Made by a program: the position numbers and the translations under genes. Below are positions 45,395 to 55,769 of a stretch of 64,000 bases of DNA, piece by piece. This stretch comes from Leptobrachium leishanense (lineage: Eukaryota > Chordata > Amphibia > Anura > Megophryidae). Under the pieces are notes generated by a model. It was not told where the DNA came from and searched no databases. It worked only from the letters and a program-made list of their open reading frames with translations. Location: NCBI GenBank assembly GCA_009667805.1, contig CM019064.1, positions 80,578,675 through 80,642,674 on the forward strand, given 5' to 3'. Every line of letters begins with the position of its first letter. The first letter of the stretch is position 1.

Positions 45395-45620
45395 ATTGTT
45401 GCATCCTGCTGACAGTGGGCGGGGTCCTGGGCCGGAGATTGGTACAGAGATTGCGATTGGTGGATGCTGGAAGCTGTGCCAGCATGAGTAAGCAGGTAGC
45501 TTCTGGGAGTGAGAGCAACAGGAGTGAGGTGAGGGAGGCTGTGTCTGGCTGAGAAGTGAGGTCCCTCCTGCGCCCGGTGAGTGCCATGTGCTGAGTGAAC
45601 CCCCCCCCCCCCTGCAGAGC
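45395..45620 (+). promoter_or_regulatory. Candidate promoter and first exon of the AIFM3-like gene
   Basis: This GC-rich stretch stands out from its AT-rich surroundings. It holds a GC box (GTGGGCGGGG, about 45415), an inverted CCAAT box (GATTGGTGG, about 45456) and a strong splice donor (CGCCCG/GTGAGT, about 45578). An ATG at 45485 opens only 22 codons, so the exon would be 5' untranslated unless an earlier donor (GAG/GTGAGG, about 45530) is used; that donor has the wrong phase for the exon at 58147. It is the only promoter-like stretch I see upstream of that gene on the same strand. The link is inference. Confidence 0.3.
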
Positions 45621-46265
45621 TGCCTGTAAGGAGGTCACTGGCCACAAGCACCACCTGAAGTGGTTTCTATACAATACGGTTTCTTGGACGGGTGACACAC
45701 TGTCATCCTGCTCAACATGGGCACTCCATGAAAGAGTGCTGCCCTGGAGTTTGTAAAATTCACATGCTGCAGGATAGACTCCAGTTCATTTCCTGTGGGG
45801 TTTGCTTCCCTGTTTTTACAGGATTATTTTTTGTCCCTCCTGCATCATTCGAATAGTAGGGCAGCACTTTTCCTGGGCTGACATGTAAATGTGGGCTCTT
45901 CCCAGGATCGTGCTATACACTAGATCTGTAGATCTATAACGTTTCACGGTAGTTATCTGGGAATGGTTTGGAGGGGGGTCGCTTTGTGCCTGGCATGGTA
46001 TATCCAGCTGGACTACATTCCTCCTCATCCTTCACCAGCATGTGGCAAGAAGTTAAAGGGGCAGTGCTGGGCATCTGTGTCCTGCGATGCAGATAGACCC
46101 CAAGAAATATTTAGGAAAAAAACATTTTTAAAATGAACATATTGGTGTCTGTAAACATCAGTTTTGTGACCCAGGTTCTTTTTAATCTGGGACCAGTCCT
46201 GCTGGGCTACAATTCGTTGAGGAAACCATGAATGCCAACATGTGCTGTGACACACCGAAGCAGAG
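45621..46265. other. Non-coding, nothing recognised
   Basis: No supported exon; contains a C run and short unassigned frames. Confidence 0.35.
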
Positions 46266-46850
46266 CATGATCCCCCTCCCTTCGGAGACTGGGCATTATT
46301 TCAACATGACAATGACTCCAAACACCCCTCCAAGATGACCACTACCTTGCTAAAGAAGCAGAGTGTCAAGGTGATGGACTGGCCAAGCATCTCTCCAGAC
46401 CTAAACCCTACTGAGCATCTGTGGGACATCCTCAAACAGAAGGTGGAGGAGCACAAGGTCTCTAACATTCACCAGTTCCGTGATGTCGTCATGGAGTGGA
46501 CGAGGACAGTTCCGTGATGTCGTCATGGAGTGGACGAGGACTCCAGTGGCAACCTGTGAACTCCATGTCCAAGAGGGTTAAGGCAGTGCTTGACAATAAT
46601 GGTGGCCACACAATATTGACACTGGGCCCAATTTGGACATTTTCACTTGGGTGTACTCCCTTTTGTTGGCAGCGGTTCAGGCATTAATGGCTGTGTGCGG
46701 AGTTATTTTGAGGGACAGCAAATTTACTGTTATACAAGCTGTACACTCACTACTTTACATTGCAGCAAAGTGTCAGTTCTTCACTGTCACATGAAAAGAT
46801 ATATTTACAAAAAATGTGAGGGGTGTACTCCTCCCTTCTGTGAGATCCTG
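46266..46850 (+). pseudogene. Tc1 transposase 3' part and right terminal repeat
   Basis: A 5'-truncated Tc1-type element. The open part carries FQHDNDSKHPS followed by DWPSISPDLNPTEHLWDIL, the second and third catalytic regions of a DD34E transposase. A perfect 34-bp direct duplication (46473-46506, 46507-46540) shifts the frame after VVMEWTRT. The right inverted repeat (GTGAGGGGTGTACTC, about 46816-46830) ends beside TA at 46851. It is dead. Confidence 0.88.
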
Positions 46851-46859
46851 TATATGATG

Positions 46860-47446
46860 TGTGACGAAACGACCGCCCCAGTGTTTATTAGCAAGTATTT
46901 TGCTTTACAGTTTGTCTCTGTATATAGTGTAGAGTGTTGTGTGATCTGCTATGCTGTGTCAAAGTGTGTACCTGTATGTTAGTTTATAAGTTGTTATATT
47001 TTGCACTCACAAAACAGTAGGAGAGGACCCTTGCTCAAGAGCTTGCACTCTAACCTCATGTCTGCTTCCACCCCCCCCCCCCTCTCCATATTGTAGGCTT
47101 ACTGCTATAAGAATACTCCTGTTTCCCTCTAGTCTTGGGACACTGTTTAGATAATGGATTGTTTCAACATGCATCTTGTGTTGGATGGCTCTTTCTATTG
47201 TTCTCTGACTGGAGACTCTTGATCTAATCTGTAATGTATTCTCTTAAGGGGGGGGGGATGAGTCTCAACTGTGTTTTACACATGTGTGTGTGTATAAAGT
47301 GAAAATAAAGCCTTCTCCATTTTTGGGTTGAAAAGTGAAAAGATCTCCAGTGTGTTGTTGCCTGCGTCTGGCCCAGAAGCAGTAATTCTGCAGAATACTG
47401 GCTTAAAGGGAGCAGTGTGCACGTGGACGGAAACCCCCACGTTACA
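46860..47446 (+). mobile_element. Solo LTR (TGTGAC...GTTACA family)
   Basis: A 587-bp unit starts TGTGACGAAACG and ends CCCACGTTACA with a perfect 5-bp duplication TGATG (46855-46859, 47447-47451). AATAAA lies at about 47305. It is inserted just outside the Tc1 right end. Terminal bases and length match 6649-7255. Confidence 0.83.
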
Positions 47447-47451
47447 TGATG

Positions 47452-47784
47452 CCTGGGTGTTTCTCAGTGTATTTATTTATGTTAGCATTATGTGATCCAA
47501 TAACCCAGCCTTGTGTTTAGTCGCATAATCTGTGTACATGAAGATTACTATAGTGTTGACTGTAAAGATTTAGCGTGATGCCCAGAATGCCTGGGACCTT
47601 TAGCCGCCTTTAACAGCCCATTTTATTAATGTGGACCTAATGGGTCTTTGCTTTATTAACATGCCTTTTGAAGGGTCTTCTCTTCCAATCACTCTTCGTA
47701 TGTCAAACTTTTAGGCCAATAACAACACAACACTATGGAATATGTTGGTGCATTTTATAAGTAATTGTACTGACCAACTGTATA
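47452..47784. other. Non-coding, nothing recognised
   Basis: No supported feature. Confidence 0.4.
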
Positions 47785-47938
47785 CATGGATCTCAAGCTT
47801 TGCGTGCTGACCCCCCCCCCCCCCCCAGATGTATATGAACTTCATCTCCCACGATTCTCTAGCCATCTATTGCAATCAAAGGAATTCCTGGAATCTGTAG
47901 GCAGTAAACATCCAGGGAGCCGGAGTTCGAGATGCCTC
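47785..47938. mobile_element. Degraded hAT-type MITE, relative of 2622-2766
   Basis: GGATCTCAAGC at the left and TTCGAGATGCCT at the right are imperfect inverted ends; a C run follows the left end as in the better copy. Confidence 0.5.
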
Positions 47939-49100
47939 AAACATCCATAAAATATTTACAGGGTCTGACAAAACCAACTTGCCCAGCATCCTGATGTTCA
48001 TGGGCATTCCTGGTACGGCCCCTGCTTACTCCTATTCCTCTTTTTTGCGGAAGCAAACTTTCAAGTGACATATTGTAAGGAAGCAGAGGGCACCTTTCAA
48101 GAAACGAGCTGCTTTTCTCGCTGCCTGGACCCGATTTGCTTTTATTTGGCAAAGGTAACGTCTATAATGTAGACTGGCTGTGGGAGCTGCAGCTCCAGAT
48201 CCAGGGCCCAAAACGGGCCTAGGGAAAAGTTGACTATGTTAGCAGCAATGGTCACCGGCACAATGAAATTAAGGTGTGCTTGTTCCCGGCCCATGAAGTC
48301 CTTAAGCCAACACTGGCCTTGGCTGGATTTCCCCCCCCCCCCCCCTTATAGATCCTCCGCACTGATTATCAGGAGTAATTTTTCAGTCAGTGAGGTGGCT
48401 ACACTAATGTAGCATTCACCGTGATCTTGCTCTCATCCGTCACTTGTGTGGAATATGAGCAGTATCTTAACGAATATCAAAGAGTGCCACATACTTGTTT
48501 CAAAAAAGCGTTACTCTCCCTTGTACGTGCCGGTCTGCTGGAGAATGCAAAGCCATAATTTGAAGCCTCCACCTCTCCTTCAGAAATCCCTGCAGGAGTC
48601 GTGTCTTTCTGCTTTGAGCAATGGGCTTCTGTGCAGGGAGGACCAAGCGGTCAACTCAACAGGGCTATGTTGTATCCAAGCTCTGACTTGTGCATTACAC
48701 AGCCTGATCACAATCCTGCCATCGGGCTCTGCATATACAGACTGCATCTAAACGGTGGTCTCCAACTAAGCTGATCAATGTACTTACTGCCGGCAGGGTA
48801 TTATAGGTTAGGCTTAGTGAAGCTTGGAAATAATGGCTTGCATGTAGAGCCGAGAACATTAGGGGTTATTCACTAACTTCAGAATTGGGCCCCAAACTGA
48901 ATTTCACTGTTCAGTGCAATTCTTCTATTCACTTTGCTGTCAGTTTGCCAAATACAGGTGAATTGACAGGGAAATACAGTGCAATTCAGCTGCCCTGGAA
49001 TTGTGCCCTAGAAGGCTAACAGAATGCCGAATTGCGCTGATTTTTCAATGTGTTTCAGCTCAACCTGTTTAAATGAGACAGGAATGGCTCAGAAATTGGC
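47939..49100. other. Non-coding; one MITE-like end
   Basis: GGGGTTATTCACTAACTTCA at about 48863 is the kind of terminus seen in frog hairpin MITEs, but no matching right end is visible. Otherwise nothing supported. Confidence 0.35.
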
Positions 49101-49119
49101 CGCCATCTTGAGCAGAGCC

Positions 49120-49690
49120 ATGACACAAGTAATTGTACATAGAGAATACTAACTGACTTTAGATGAGTTTACTTAGACTCTTAACATTCCAGAGGTCTCT
49201 GTTGTAGCAATTGGAAGAAGAATCTGGCCAGAATAAACAGAGGTGCCAAGAAACTGACGTAGTTGAGCCAAGGCCATAAAAGTCCCAGACCTGGGTAGAG
49301 GGAGACCAAAGGATTCCCTTAGCACAGCTGGGGCCTTATCAGTTTCGGGAGGGACAGGTCCTCTGTGGGAAGACCCTGGCAGGATCTAGCAAGCTTCTAA
49401 ATCAACTAAATCTCTTAATTGTATAAGAAAAGGCAAATTGTGCAATGTCTTTGTGTCCGTAGAGGGAGAGCACATTTGCCCAGGGGATGTACCTTTTTAC
49501 AGATCAATGTATAGGAATTGTATCTCTGTCCTGAAATCCTCACTTGATCTGGATTGTATCGCAAAGCTCGAGTCTGAAATCATAATAAAGAACTTTTTCC
49601 TGCCATTGACTAGTGTCTGGCCTGTCATTGTCTGCACCGTGCTGACCTTCTCCCCAACAAACCAGTTGATTGCCGGTAACCTAAACAGAC
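49120..49690 (+). mobile_element. Possible LTR remnant
   Basis: AATAAAGAAC at about 49582 followed by a GTCTGGCCTGTC phrase and CACCGTGCTGACC resembles the R-U5 region of the other LTRs here. I could not find matching ends or a target duplication. Confidence 0.3.
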
Positions 49691-49749
49691 GAATAACGTG
49701 TGTGTTTAACTGCTTCAGCGACTCCTCCAATTTCGGCAAAATAAAGTGA

Positions 49750-50385
49750 CCATTTTCTAGATGGTGAATTCACCATATTTTCGTTGCAATGGAATCACTG
49801 AGATTGCACACCATTTTATTTTTATGGGTCCTGAGACCGGCTCCTGTTGGACCTGCACTGTATCAGTGTTTCGATGTGCTTCTTTGAGTATGTCATCCAT
49901 GAACCTGCACTGGCCATATGAGGGTATGCTCACATGACACACTAACTACTTATGAACTGTAAATAACCTCCGTTTGTTTTCATGCTCTTTATCATAAATG
50001 TTTTGGGAGATCTTTAATTTTCTGTACATGCAGGCTACTGCACACTGGCTCACCAATATGCTCATCACCCTGGTACCAGTGCATGATGTAATGAACAGCC
50101 CTTTTGTTTTGCATCCAGTTCATTTAATATACTTTATGCAATTTTTCCAATTAATTTTTTTTTTTTTTTTTTTTTTTTTACACTGCACGTGGGTTCTCCT
50201 GTTCGCCGGTACTTACCAGACACCGCACGTGACAATTGGATAGTTTTTCAGCTGTTTGGAATTTAGGCCAGGAATGCACATCTCTCTGCATTCCCAACCA
50301 CTCAATGTCTCCTCGGTGTGCTCTCATTGGGAGCCTTTGGATTGGCTGGATGCTTAAAGGGGAGCCACCACTAAAAATGGTCATT
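49750..50385. other. Non-coding, poly(T) tract at 50154-50179
   Basis: No exon supported. The T tract may be the reverse-strand poly(A) of a retroposon whose body is not recognisable. Confidence 0.35.
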
Positions 50386-50386
50386 G

Positions 50387-50520
50387 TGTTATTCTAAGAA
50401 AGAGAAAGGTAAAATGGCCAAACCAGAAAAATTCTCCCATTTATCTCCCTTTCCAAATTGGCTATTTAGTCTAGATTGTTCTCTTCTGGTTTTCACCTTT
50501 TTTTTTTCTCTGAATAACCC
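50387..50520. mobile_element. Hairpin MITE, family H, copy 6 (shortened)
   Basis: The left end GTTATTCTAAGAAAGAG and right end CTCTGAATAACCC, with the family's GGCTATTT core. It is diverged and shorter than the other copies. Confidence 0.65.
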
Positions 50521-50534
50521 CTAGTGGCTGCATA

Positions 50535-50727
50535 TTTATGTATTTAAATCAGTAAGCAGGTGGGAAGGCAGAACAGAAGGCATTGCACATCTGATTGCGT
50601 CTTTCTCCGTCGCTGGAAGTCAGACGCAATGGACGATGGTCCATTCACCTGCATGTTGTAGGATTGGCCGACCGAGATGCGATATCTGATCGCACAAATA
50701 CGGATCCAGTGGATGGCCAGCCTAAAT
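50535..50727. mobile_element. Harbinger-like MITE, GGCTGGCC family, copy 2
   Basis: Reverse-strand match to 33004-33345: shared GGATCCAGTGGATGGCCAGC end, ACCTGCATGTTG and AGCAGGTGGGAAGGCAGAA. Confidence 0.7.
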
Positions 50728-50917
50728 CTTAAACTCCCTGTCCGCTCTGATCTGAAGTAGTCTGGAGAACAATAGCTTTAACTGGTATATATTGTAGATT
50801 AAATAAACAAGAGCCGCAAAGCTTTTGGTAAATGTTGCATTGTGGGAAAAGTCCAGAAACTGGAACCGAGAGATAAAATGCCCAACTTTTTTTATTCCTT
50901 TTTTTTACATGCAATTA

Positions 50918-51347
50918 CCGTATTTTTCGCTCCATAAGACGCACTTTTCTCCCCCCAAAAAGTGGGGGGGAAAGTGGGTGCGTCTTATGGAGCGAATGCC
51001 CCATGATATGCCTCAGCTCACCTGCCGCGTTAGGCTCCCTCTGAGCGTGCGTCCGGCGGCAAGGAGCTTGGGCACTCGCCTGGGGGAGCCACGTGACCGC
51101 GAGATCGCGGTCACGTGGCTCCCCCAGGCGAGTGCCCAAGCTTCCTGCTGCTGGACGCACGCTCAGAGGGAGCCTAACGCGGCGGCGACAGGTGAGCTGG
51201 GGGGCATATCCATGAGCGAGCTGGGGGACAGTATCCACGAGCTGAGCTGGGGCAATATCCATTATTACACTATTTGATTTCAGAATATTTATTTTCCCGT
51301 TTTCCTCCTCTAAAAACTAGGTGCGTCTTATGGAGCGAAAAATACGG
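50918..51347. mobile_element. TA-flanked inverted-repeat element with a long palindromic core
   Basis: TA flanks both ends (50916-50917, 51348-51349). The terminal repeats CCGTATTTTTCGCTCCATAA and TTATGGAGCGAAAAATACGG are perfect, and continue with GACGCAC. The core at about 51013-51200 is a near-perfect palindrome with arms of about 90 bp, centred near 51106. One arm module (CTTGGGCACTCGCCTGGGGG then AGCCACGTGACC) also occurs in hAT-1 at 16347-16380. Confidence 0.88.
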
Positions 51348-51921
51348 TACTTAAGAGCAATGGCTGCATGTGTTTTTTTTATTTGTAATGCACAAGTAAT
51401 CTAGTTCTAGCTTATGTAAGTGGTAAGGTCCCTTTTAAGTGAAGTCTTCAAAGTGAGCACTTAGATCTCCTGGTGAGTGATTTTGATTTTTGTTTCAAAC
51501 ATCTTTTCTATTCATCTTTAAGGTTTTAAGTTAGGTCTGGTGTGTAAATTAGGTTAGGCTGGTGACTCATTCCTCTTACTGATTAGCATACAATTGGAAT
51601 CAATTGGGTGCTATTTGCTAAGTTAAACTTGTCCACGCCTTGCTGGGGGAGGTGTTCTTAGGTGACTATATAAAGCTTGTGGAATATTAGCTTGGTCTAA
51701 TTGAGCTTGGGAAGCCTTCTAAGTGAAGTCTTCAAAGTGAGCACTTAGAGATCTTCTGGAGGTAGTCTGAGGTTAGACAGGAGGTAGAAAACCTACAAAA
51801 AGGTAAGATTTGTTGGTTTAAATCCATTCTAATAGCTGTCATGCATTTGTCTTTAGATCCAATTTTTGGAGGTTTGGAGTGTGCCTGATATGTAGGCAGC
51901 TCTCTTTATTGCAGCAAGAAA

Positions 51922-52745
51922 TTGCCTGTTTTGAAGTCTGAGATTTGTAAATTAGCTGTTACACAAACTCAGGCTATGGCTATGGCTATGACTGTTACAA
52001 AGCCACTGCCACAGAGGCCTCTTAGGAGCGGCAGATGGACTACTGTGGGATCTGGTAGACTTAGAGTTGTGGATAGAAAACATGTCCCACAGTCTGTGGC
52101 TCTTCTTAATTCTTTTGAGGCACTTTCAGAGTGTAGTGGTGAGACGGAAGTAGGCTCAGACACCATAGTTGAGGAACCACCATCCCCTATGCCTAAGGTA
52201 TGCAGGACTGCAACCAAGAACAATAAGGAAAAGGTGGGACATGATAGAAGGCAATTGTTGCTGGGTGATTCTATCATAAGAGGTGTTGAGCTGGAGAGTA
52301 GTGGTTTGGTGAGAGGTCTTCCTGGGGCTACTGCTCGTAGAGACAAGCGACGTATTCTCAATATAGTCAAACAAGCAAAGCAGCAAGGGGAAGTGGATGT
52401 TCTAGTCCATCTAGGGACAAATGACTTGGCTAGCAATGAGGTTTCTGAGATTAAAGGAAGATTTTTGTGTTCTTGGAGGTGAAATACAGCAGATTGCGTC
52501 CACTGTGTCATTCTCTGAAGTTTTGCCTGTGCATAACATTCAGGATAGGCAGATGCGCAAAATAGGGAATTTAATTTGTGGCTTCGGGAATGGTGTCGAG
52601 AGCAAGGATTTGGCTTTGTGTCCCATAATAGCTCTAATTGGAGCAGAAAGGAACTGTATAAAAAAGATGGTTTGCATCTTACTCATAGGGGAACATATGT
52701 TCTCAGTGAGAAGTTCAAAAGGTTTCACAAAGAAATATTTAAACT
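51922..52745 (+). pseudogene. CR1 ORF1, SGNH esterase type
   Basis: The first frame (51922-52482) has an N-terminal variable part and then the esterase motifs LLLGDSIIRG (block I, catalytic Ser) and VHLGTNDL (block III). After frameshifts near 52455 and 52570 the third frame gives KKDGLHLTHRGTYVLS, with the Asp and His of block V. CR1 ORF1 proteins of this kind carry an esterase domain; its role in retrotransposition is not settled. All three catalytic blocks survive, but in different frames. Confidence 0.82.
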
Positions 52746-52841
52746 AGGAGGGGCGGGGGGACAAAAGGGTAAAAAAAACAATCTGCCTGATTGTCCCCCA
52801 AAACTAAATCAGAGGGTGCAAGCAACATGCGGGGGAAAAAA

Positions 52842-53698
52842 ATGACCAGCTCAGTCGTGTCTATAAATGCTCGCAGTTTAGTCAATAAAATCAATGAACT
52901 GGAGGCAATGATGGCAGCTGAAAAAGTAGATTTAGTTGCGGTTACTGAGACATGGTTCAGTGAGAAAAATAACTGGGACATAACAATACCGGGGTGCTCT
53001 TTTTATATAGAAAAGACAGAAGGTAGGAAAGGCGGAGGAGTGGCCCTGTATGTGAAAAACAACATAAAAACGAACCAAATAAAAGTGAGCGAGATGAACA
53101 TAGTCAGTTTGGGTTAGCTAACATTTGGCAATCATACAGTAGCTCGTGTAGGTGTGATCTATAGACCCCCTGGACAAGTAGAAGAGCTAGATAATCTGCT
53201 GCTTGAGGAAATAGCCAAAATGGCAATGAAGGGGGAAATTGTTATCATGGGGGATTTTAATCTTCCTGATGTGAACTGGAAAACCAAAACAGCTGGGTGC
53301 ACCAGGAGTACAAATATTCTAAACTCCCTATTGGGATTATCTCCAACACAAGTAGTTGAGGAGCCGACCCATAAAGAGGCCATATTGGATTTAATACTCA
53401 CAAATGGAGGTTTGGTATCAGACGTTGTTGTAGGTGAAAATTTGGGTTCTAGTGATCACCAGTCAGTATGGTTTAATATAAGAACAGGGATGGAGCCGCA
53501 CCACACAAAAACAAAAGTTTTAGACTTTAAAAAAACAAATTTTTCTAAAATGAGACTTTGTGTGAAGGAGTCATTATCAGACTGGAGGAGTTTAAAGGGA
53601 GTCCAGGTGAAATGGGATTATTTAAAGGAAGCATTATTGAAGGCCACAGGCAATTGCATTCGACTTGTTAGCAAAAACAAAAAAGGGAAGAAACCACT
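52842..53698 (+). pseudogene. CR1 ORF2, endonuclease part
   Basis: An AP-type endonuclease. SINARSLVNK and AVTETWF (catalytic Glu) lie in the frame up to a stop near 53117; then IYRPPGQ, MGDFNLPDVNW, LDLILTNGG and GSSDHQSVW continue in a shifted frame to 53698. The metal-binding and catalytic motifs are all recognisable. The hAT insertion begins four bases further on. Confidence 0.88.
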
Positions 53699-53701
53699 GG
53701 T

Positions 53702-55766
53702 CAGTGGTGTATTTAGGTTTTGTGCTGCCCTAGGCCTGACTAAACTCGTGCACCCCCTAATTTAAATTTGAGGCACCCCTTCCTGTCAAGGCCACACCTC
53801 TTCCTGGTTAATCCCCACCCTTCCTCTTTAAGCTCCACCTTTTCCTTAGAGCTCCGCCTTTTCCTCTTTATAGTAAAAGTGGATACCAAGTGCCTACTTG
53901 TATATTTTGTATACCATTTCAAATGTATCTATTGAGATAAATAAAATTTATGAAATGTTTAAATTCAAGCATTTTTACAAAGAACAGCCACGCATGTTAA
54001 GTATACTGGATCACAGCCGCTCTAATTGGTTGAACAATAAAATCCACAGAAACGTGCACTGCATATGAGCATATCACAGAGCTGCACAGCAATAAAACCC
54101 ACAGAAATGTGCACTGTGTATGAGCATATCCCAGAACTGCACAGCAATAAAACTCAGTAATGTGCAGTGTGTATCACAGAATCCACAGCAATAAAACTCC
54201 CAGCAAACCGAGTGTATATGAGCACACAGCAATTATTTATTCTACATTTACCGGCCTCCGTCCGCGGTAGGGACTGTGTACAGACTCAGCAGGAGGTCCC
54301 TCCAGGCCACGTTAGGATCGCGGCTGTGCGTGGAGCCATCTTGTCAGCAGTGGGGTGCCACTGCCAGAGGGTGCACCGTGGCTTTCATTCCCTTCCTGGT
54401 GGGTGTTCAGTCCAGAATAGAGTGACAGTCCATGTTAACGAAAGGGTGGGCAGCTGCATGTGTGTCACGTGGTTCAGCCAGTCAGGTGGTACTGAGACTC
54501 AGTACCACCTGACTGGCCGGACCGAGTGTGACCTGCACACACGCAGCCTCACCAGGAGCCAGGCAGCTCAATGACAAATTTCTATCACTGCAGTGCTGGT
54601 TAAGGAAAGGTCCACTTTAAACAGCAGTAAGCAGACAGGGCTTCATATTCTGCTGATAACCCCCCCCCCTTTACCTGCCGTTTACTGTCATCATCTCTCT
54701 CTGGACACAAATCACATCCCCCTCCTAGAGCTGCTGTGGAGGGAGGAAAGGGATTTTTATTCCGTATGCAAACGCCATGCTCCGCTGCTCGTTGTTTGAG
54801 AACACAGCTCAAAGCTGACACACAGTGACAGTGGCACCTCCTAGTACCCCCTAATGACACCCCAATAATCACTGGTACCTGGGGCGGCCCGCCCTCCACC
54901 ACTCCTCTGTACACCACTGCTCTGGTGATATGCTCACACACAAGTTTGGCGAACTCCCAGCAAGTACGGTGCTGTTTGAAGGCAGTGCAAATCCCCATAG
55001 AGAAGTAATGGTTAATCTATTCAGAGAACACCAAACAGCAGAGAAATGTCAGTGAAATACCCTGATGTTCGGTGGTTTCAATCAGCAGGTTTAGGTGTTC
55101 AGGCGAACCCCATAGGTTTCAATGTTAAAAATATTCCCGTTTTTATGCAATATCTAATAAACCACTTATTATTTTAATCTGCAGTAAAAAGTCTTTATTT
55201 ATTTTTTTGTACCATTTTAGTAATTTTTCAGAATTTTTTTTTTTGCCAAAATCCCACCCTTTTTTTTAATATCGGTTCTTTTTCTGTAACAGAACTTTTT
55301 TATTATCAATCATAGGATCTTATATGTAAATTCCAGACATTTTCGTTCAGTAGTTCTTTTGAAAACAGCAGGCCATGGGTTTGCGGTGGCAGCATACAGC
55401 GGCCGACTCCATGCACTTTGGGGACCCTGCGGTGAATGGTGAATTCACTGCAGGGTGGGGAAATTTTATTCTCCTAAATGCAGGGAACTACAGAACACCA
55501 AAATGTTGGCGTCATTTCGGTGCTCTGTGAGTAACCCAATTAGTGGTGAGGTTTTTTTGTTGCCCCCTGAAAAGTGAAAGCCTAGGCGTTGCCTACCCAG
55601 GACATACTTGAAAATTAGTGACCTCTCAATGTTTCCTTCCTGGTAAAATAGTTTGCAAAAGTAAAAAAAAAAAAAAATTTTTTAGGGGTGGGGCCACCCG
55701 GCGGGCCGCCGCCCCCTGGAGAGTGCCGCCCTAGGCCTTGTTGGCCTAGGGCAAAATACACCAGTG
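53702..55766. mobile_element. Non-autonomous hAT element, second copy (hAT-2b)
   Basis: Same element as 20440-28251 in opposite orientation: CAGTGGTGTATTTAGG at the left, CAAAATACACCAGTG at the right. Flanks CCACTGGT and ACTGTGGT agree at 5 of 8 positions, so the duplication is eroded. It holds the reversed 57-bp module (54045-54250), the AT-rich unit (55070-55330), the LINE/SINE tail phrase (55590-55650), and the GAAGGCAGTG phrase (about 54978) shared with hAT-1. Its uninterrupted form shows what hAT-2a looked like before the L1 landed. Confidence 0.88.
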
Positions 55767-55769
55767 ACT

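Noticed and set aside
45285..45698. Coding frames on both strands in the GC-rich stretch
   Set aside because: Overlapping and unconserved in appearance; the stretch is better described as a candidate promoter with an untranslated exon.
49438..49749. 103-codon frame as a gene
   Set aside because: No family resemblance; it overlaps an LTR-like region with a polyadenylation signal.
53702..55766. CR1 ORF2 reading through 53700-55770
   Set aside because: This part is an inserted hAT element; the RT frame resumes only after it.
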